Source: an uncultured Paracoccaceae bacterium (GTDB lineage: Bacteria > Pseudomonadota > Alphaproteobacteria > Rhodobacterales > Rhodobacteraceae). From it: a stretch of 64,000 bases of DNA. The position numbers and the translations under genes were made by a program. Location: positions 2,332,032-2,396,031 of the forward strand of contig CANMKS010000001.1 of the NCBI GenBank assembly GCA_947498645.1, in the 5' to 3' direction. The notes beneath the pieces were generated by a model, which saw only the letters and a program-made list of their open reading frames with translations, had not been told where the DNA came from and made no database searches. Positions 63,205 through 64,000 of this stretch are shown piece after piece (position 1 is the first letter of the stretch; the number at the start of each line of letters is the position of its first letter).

Positions 63205-64000
63205 TCAGTTCTGTCGCAGGTAGGCAGACGGCAGATCTGTCGCGATCCAGTCGCGCAAAGCAAGGGACTGCATCTCTGCTTCGATTGCATTCCACTGCGC
63301 CTGCACCTCTGGCCCCCGTGCCCCAAATCGGGCGGTGATTTCCTTGCGCAAGGATGTGGCGGCGATGTCACCGGCAGCTTCGGCCAAAAGGGCAAAGTAG
63401 TAGGCCCGTTCATAGGACCGCGCCGCACCATCGCCGGTGAAATAGGCAAGTGACAATGCGCGCAGGTCGCGGGGATCGTCACCGCTAACCTGTTCGATGG
63501 GCGCAGGCGCGTTTATGCGGGCAAGGTAGGCGTCTTGCGCGTCCAGAACGGCACCGGTGGTCATACGCGCCTCCAGCCGGTCCAGTTGCGCGACAGTTCC
63601 CGGCTGACTGCTCGCAGCGGCGATCAGAGCATAGCCATAGGCACCGGCCACATCGCTATCCTGCAAAGCTGTGGCAAGCATGGCGGCAGCGGGACCAGCA
63701 GCCGTCTGATCATCCAGCAATGGGCGCAAAAGGTCCGGCACAATGGCGCGGCCCAAGGGCACGCCATTGCCCGCCACCAAGGCTTCTGCAAGTTGCAAAC
63801 GCGCCTCAGCGCTCTGATTTTCAGGTGCGCCGAAAGCCTCCAGATCCGCGACGGTCAAAATCTGGGATCGTGCCAGCGGGGTGCTGCGGGCTTGCAATCC
63901 CAAGGCCGCAATCAGGGTCTGCGGGGCATCATACATATCCGGCTCGATCACGATACCGGTTGGGGGAAGGTCGGCCTGCACTGTAATCTCACCCGGATCA
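63205..64000 (-). CDS. Sel1/TPR-like repeat protein, partial (5' end outside window)
   Basis: About 265 C-terminal residues are visible and the frame is open at the right edge. It is Ala-rich and helical, with Sel1-like units near the end: ALSLAYFTGDGAARSYERAYYFALLAEAAGD. Earlier segments such as AEARLQLAEALVAGNGVPLG fit the same repeat. Sel1 repeats mediate protein contacts. No signal sequence can be judged because the start is missing. Confidence 0.65.
   Translation of the reverse strand, partial: DPGEITVQADLPPTGIVIEPDMYDAPQTLIAALGLQARSTPLARSQILTVADLEAFGAPENQSAEARLQLAEALVAGNGVPLGRAIVPDLLRPLLDDQTAAGPAAAMLATALQDSDVAGAYGYALIAAASSQPGTVAQLDRLEARMTTGAVLDAQDAYLARINAPAPIEQVSGDDPRDLRALSLAYFTGDGAARSYERAYYFALLAEAAGDIAATSLRKEITARFGARGPEVQAQWNAIEAEMQSLALRDWIATDLPSAYLRQN

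Overview
The window reads as a chromosomal segment of a marine alphaproteobacterium in the Roseobacter group (Rhodobacterales, Rhodobacteraceae). The evidence is the DMSP lyase dddP, a remnant of the RcGTA-like gene transfer agent cluster beside cysE, a pyruvate dehydrogenase operon whose E1-beta carries its own lipoyl domain, the Ccm type I cytochrome c maturation genes behind secDF, an AHL quorum-sensing locus, and many short Rhodobacterales-type hypothetical genes. I cannot name the genus; Loktanella/Yoonia/Octadecabacter-like is only a guess. Coding density is high, no gap without a gene exceeds about 290 bases, and no insertion sequence, CRISPR array or rRNA was seen.

Layout. 1-3094: RND efflux pump (cut by the left edge) and its membrane fusion protein, minus strand. 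3365-6848: yfgM-like, bamB and der, an envelope/ribosome assembly cluster. 6823-10142: a TspO-related membrane protein, a DUF2235 hydrolase and serS. 10322-17522: an outer-membrane protein, then yajC-secD-secF-Mth938-ccmA-B-C-D-G, a tightly packed secretion and cytochrome c maturation run. 17534-17575 is a perfect 42-bp palindrome before acnA. 20558-26568: DUF1223 protein, lpxL-type acyltransferase, a three-polypeptide nitrile hydratase, an isolated fliG, a LuxR-like protein without a DNA-binding domain, then divergent luxR and luxI. 26626-33561: purB, small secreted proteins, bioY, a hydrolase-OsmC fusion, an EEP-family hydrolase, dddP. 33666-40827: oligopeptide-type binding protein, glnBA, a mosaic NAD(P)HX repair enzyme, tRNA-Leu(UAG), trigger factor. 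40963-46863: ArsR-SRPBCC-DUF1761 operon, ribosomal rpsF-rpsR-rplI, YceI and a cytochrome b561-YceI fusion. 47018-53459: fabD-fabG-acpP-fabF-mltG, interrupted by two tandem paralogues of an undescribed membrane protein, one with a PilZ-like domain. 53630-56617: collapsed GTA cluster. 56699-64000: cysE, pdhA-pdhB-pdhC, ftsB, class I aldolase and a Sel1-like protein cut by the right edge.

The most unusual items are (a) a single 830-codon open frame joining the front of the GTA large terminase (g2) to the rear of the GTA host-specificity protein (g15), as if g3-g14 had been deleted in frame; (b) a six-gene minus-strand run that begins with an AHL-binding domain lacking its HTH and continues through fliG and a split, thiocyanate-hydrolase-like nitrile hydratase into an lpxL gene; and (c) the paired PilZ/non-PilZ membrane proteins set inside the fatty-acid synthesis cluster.
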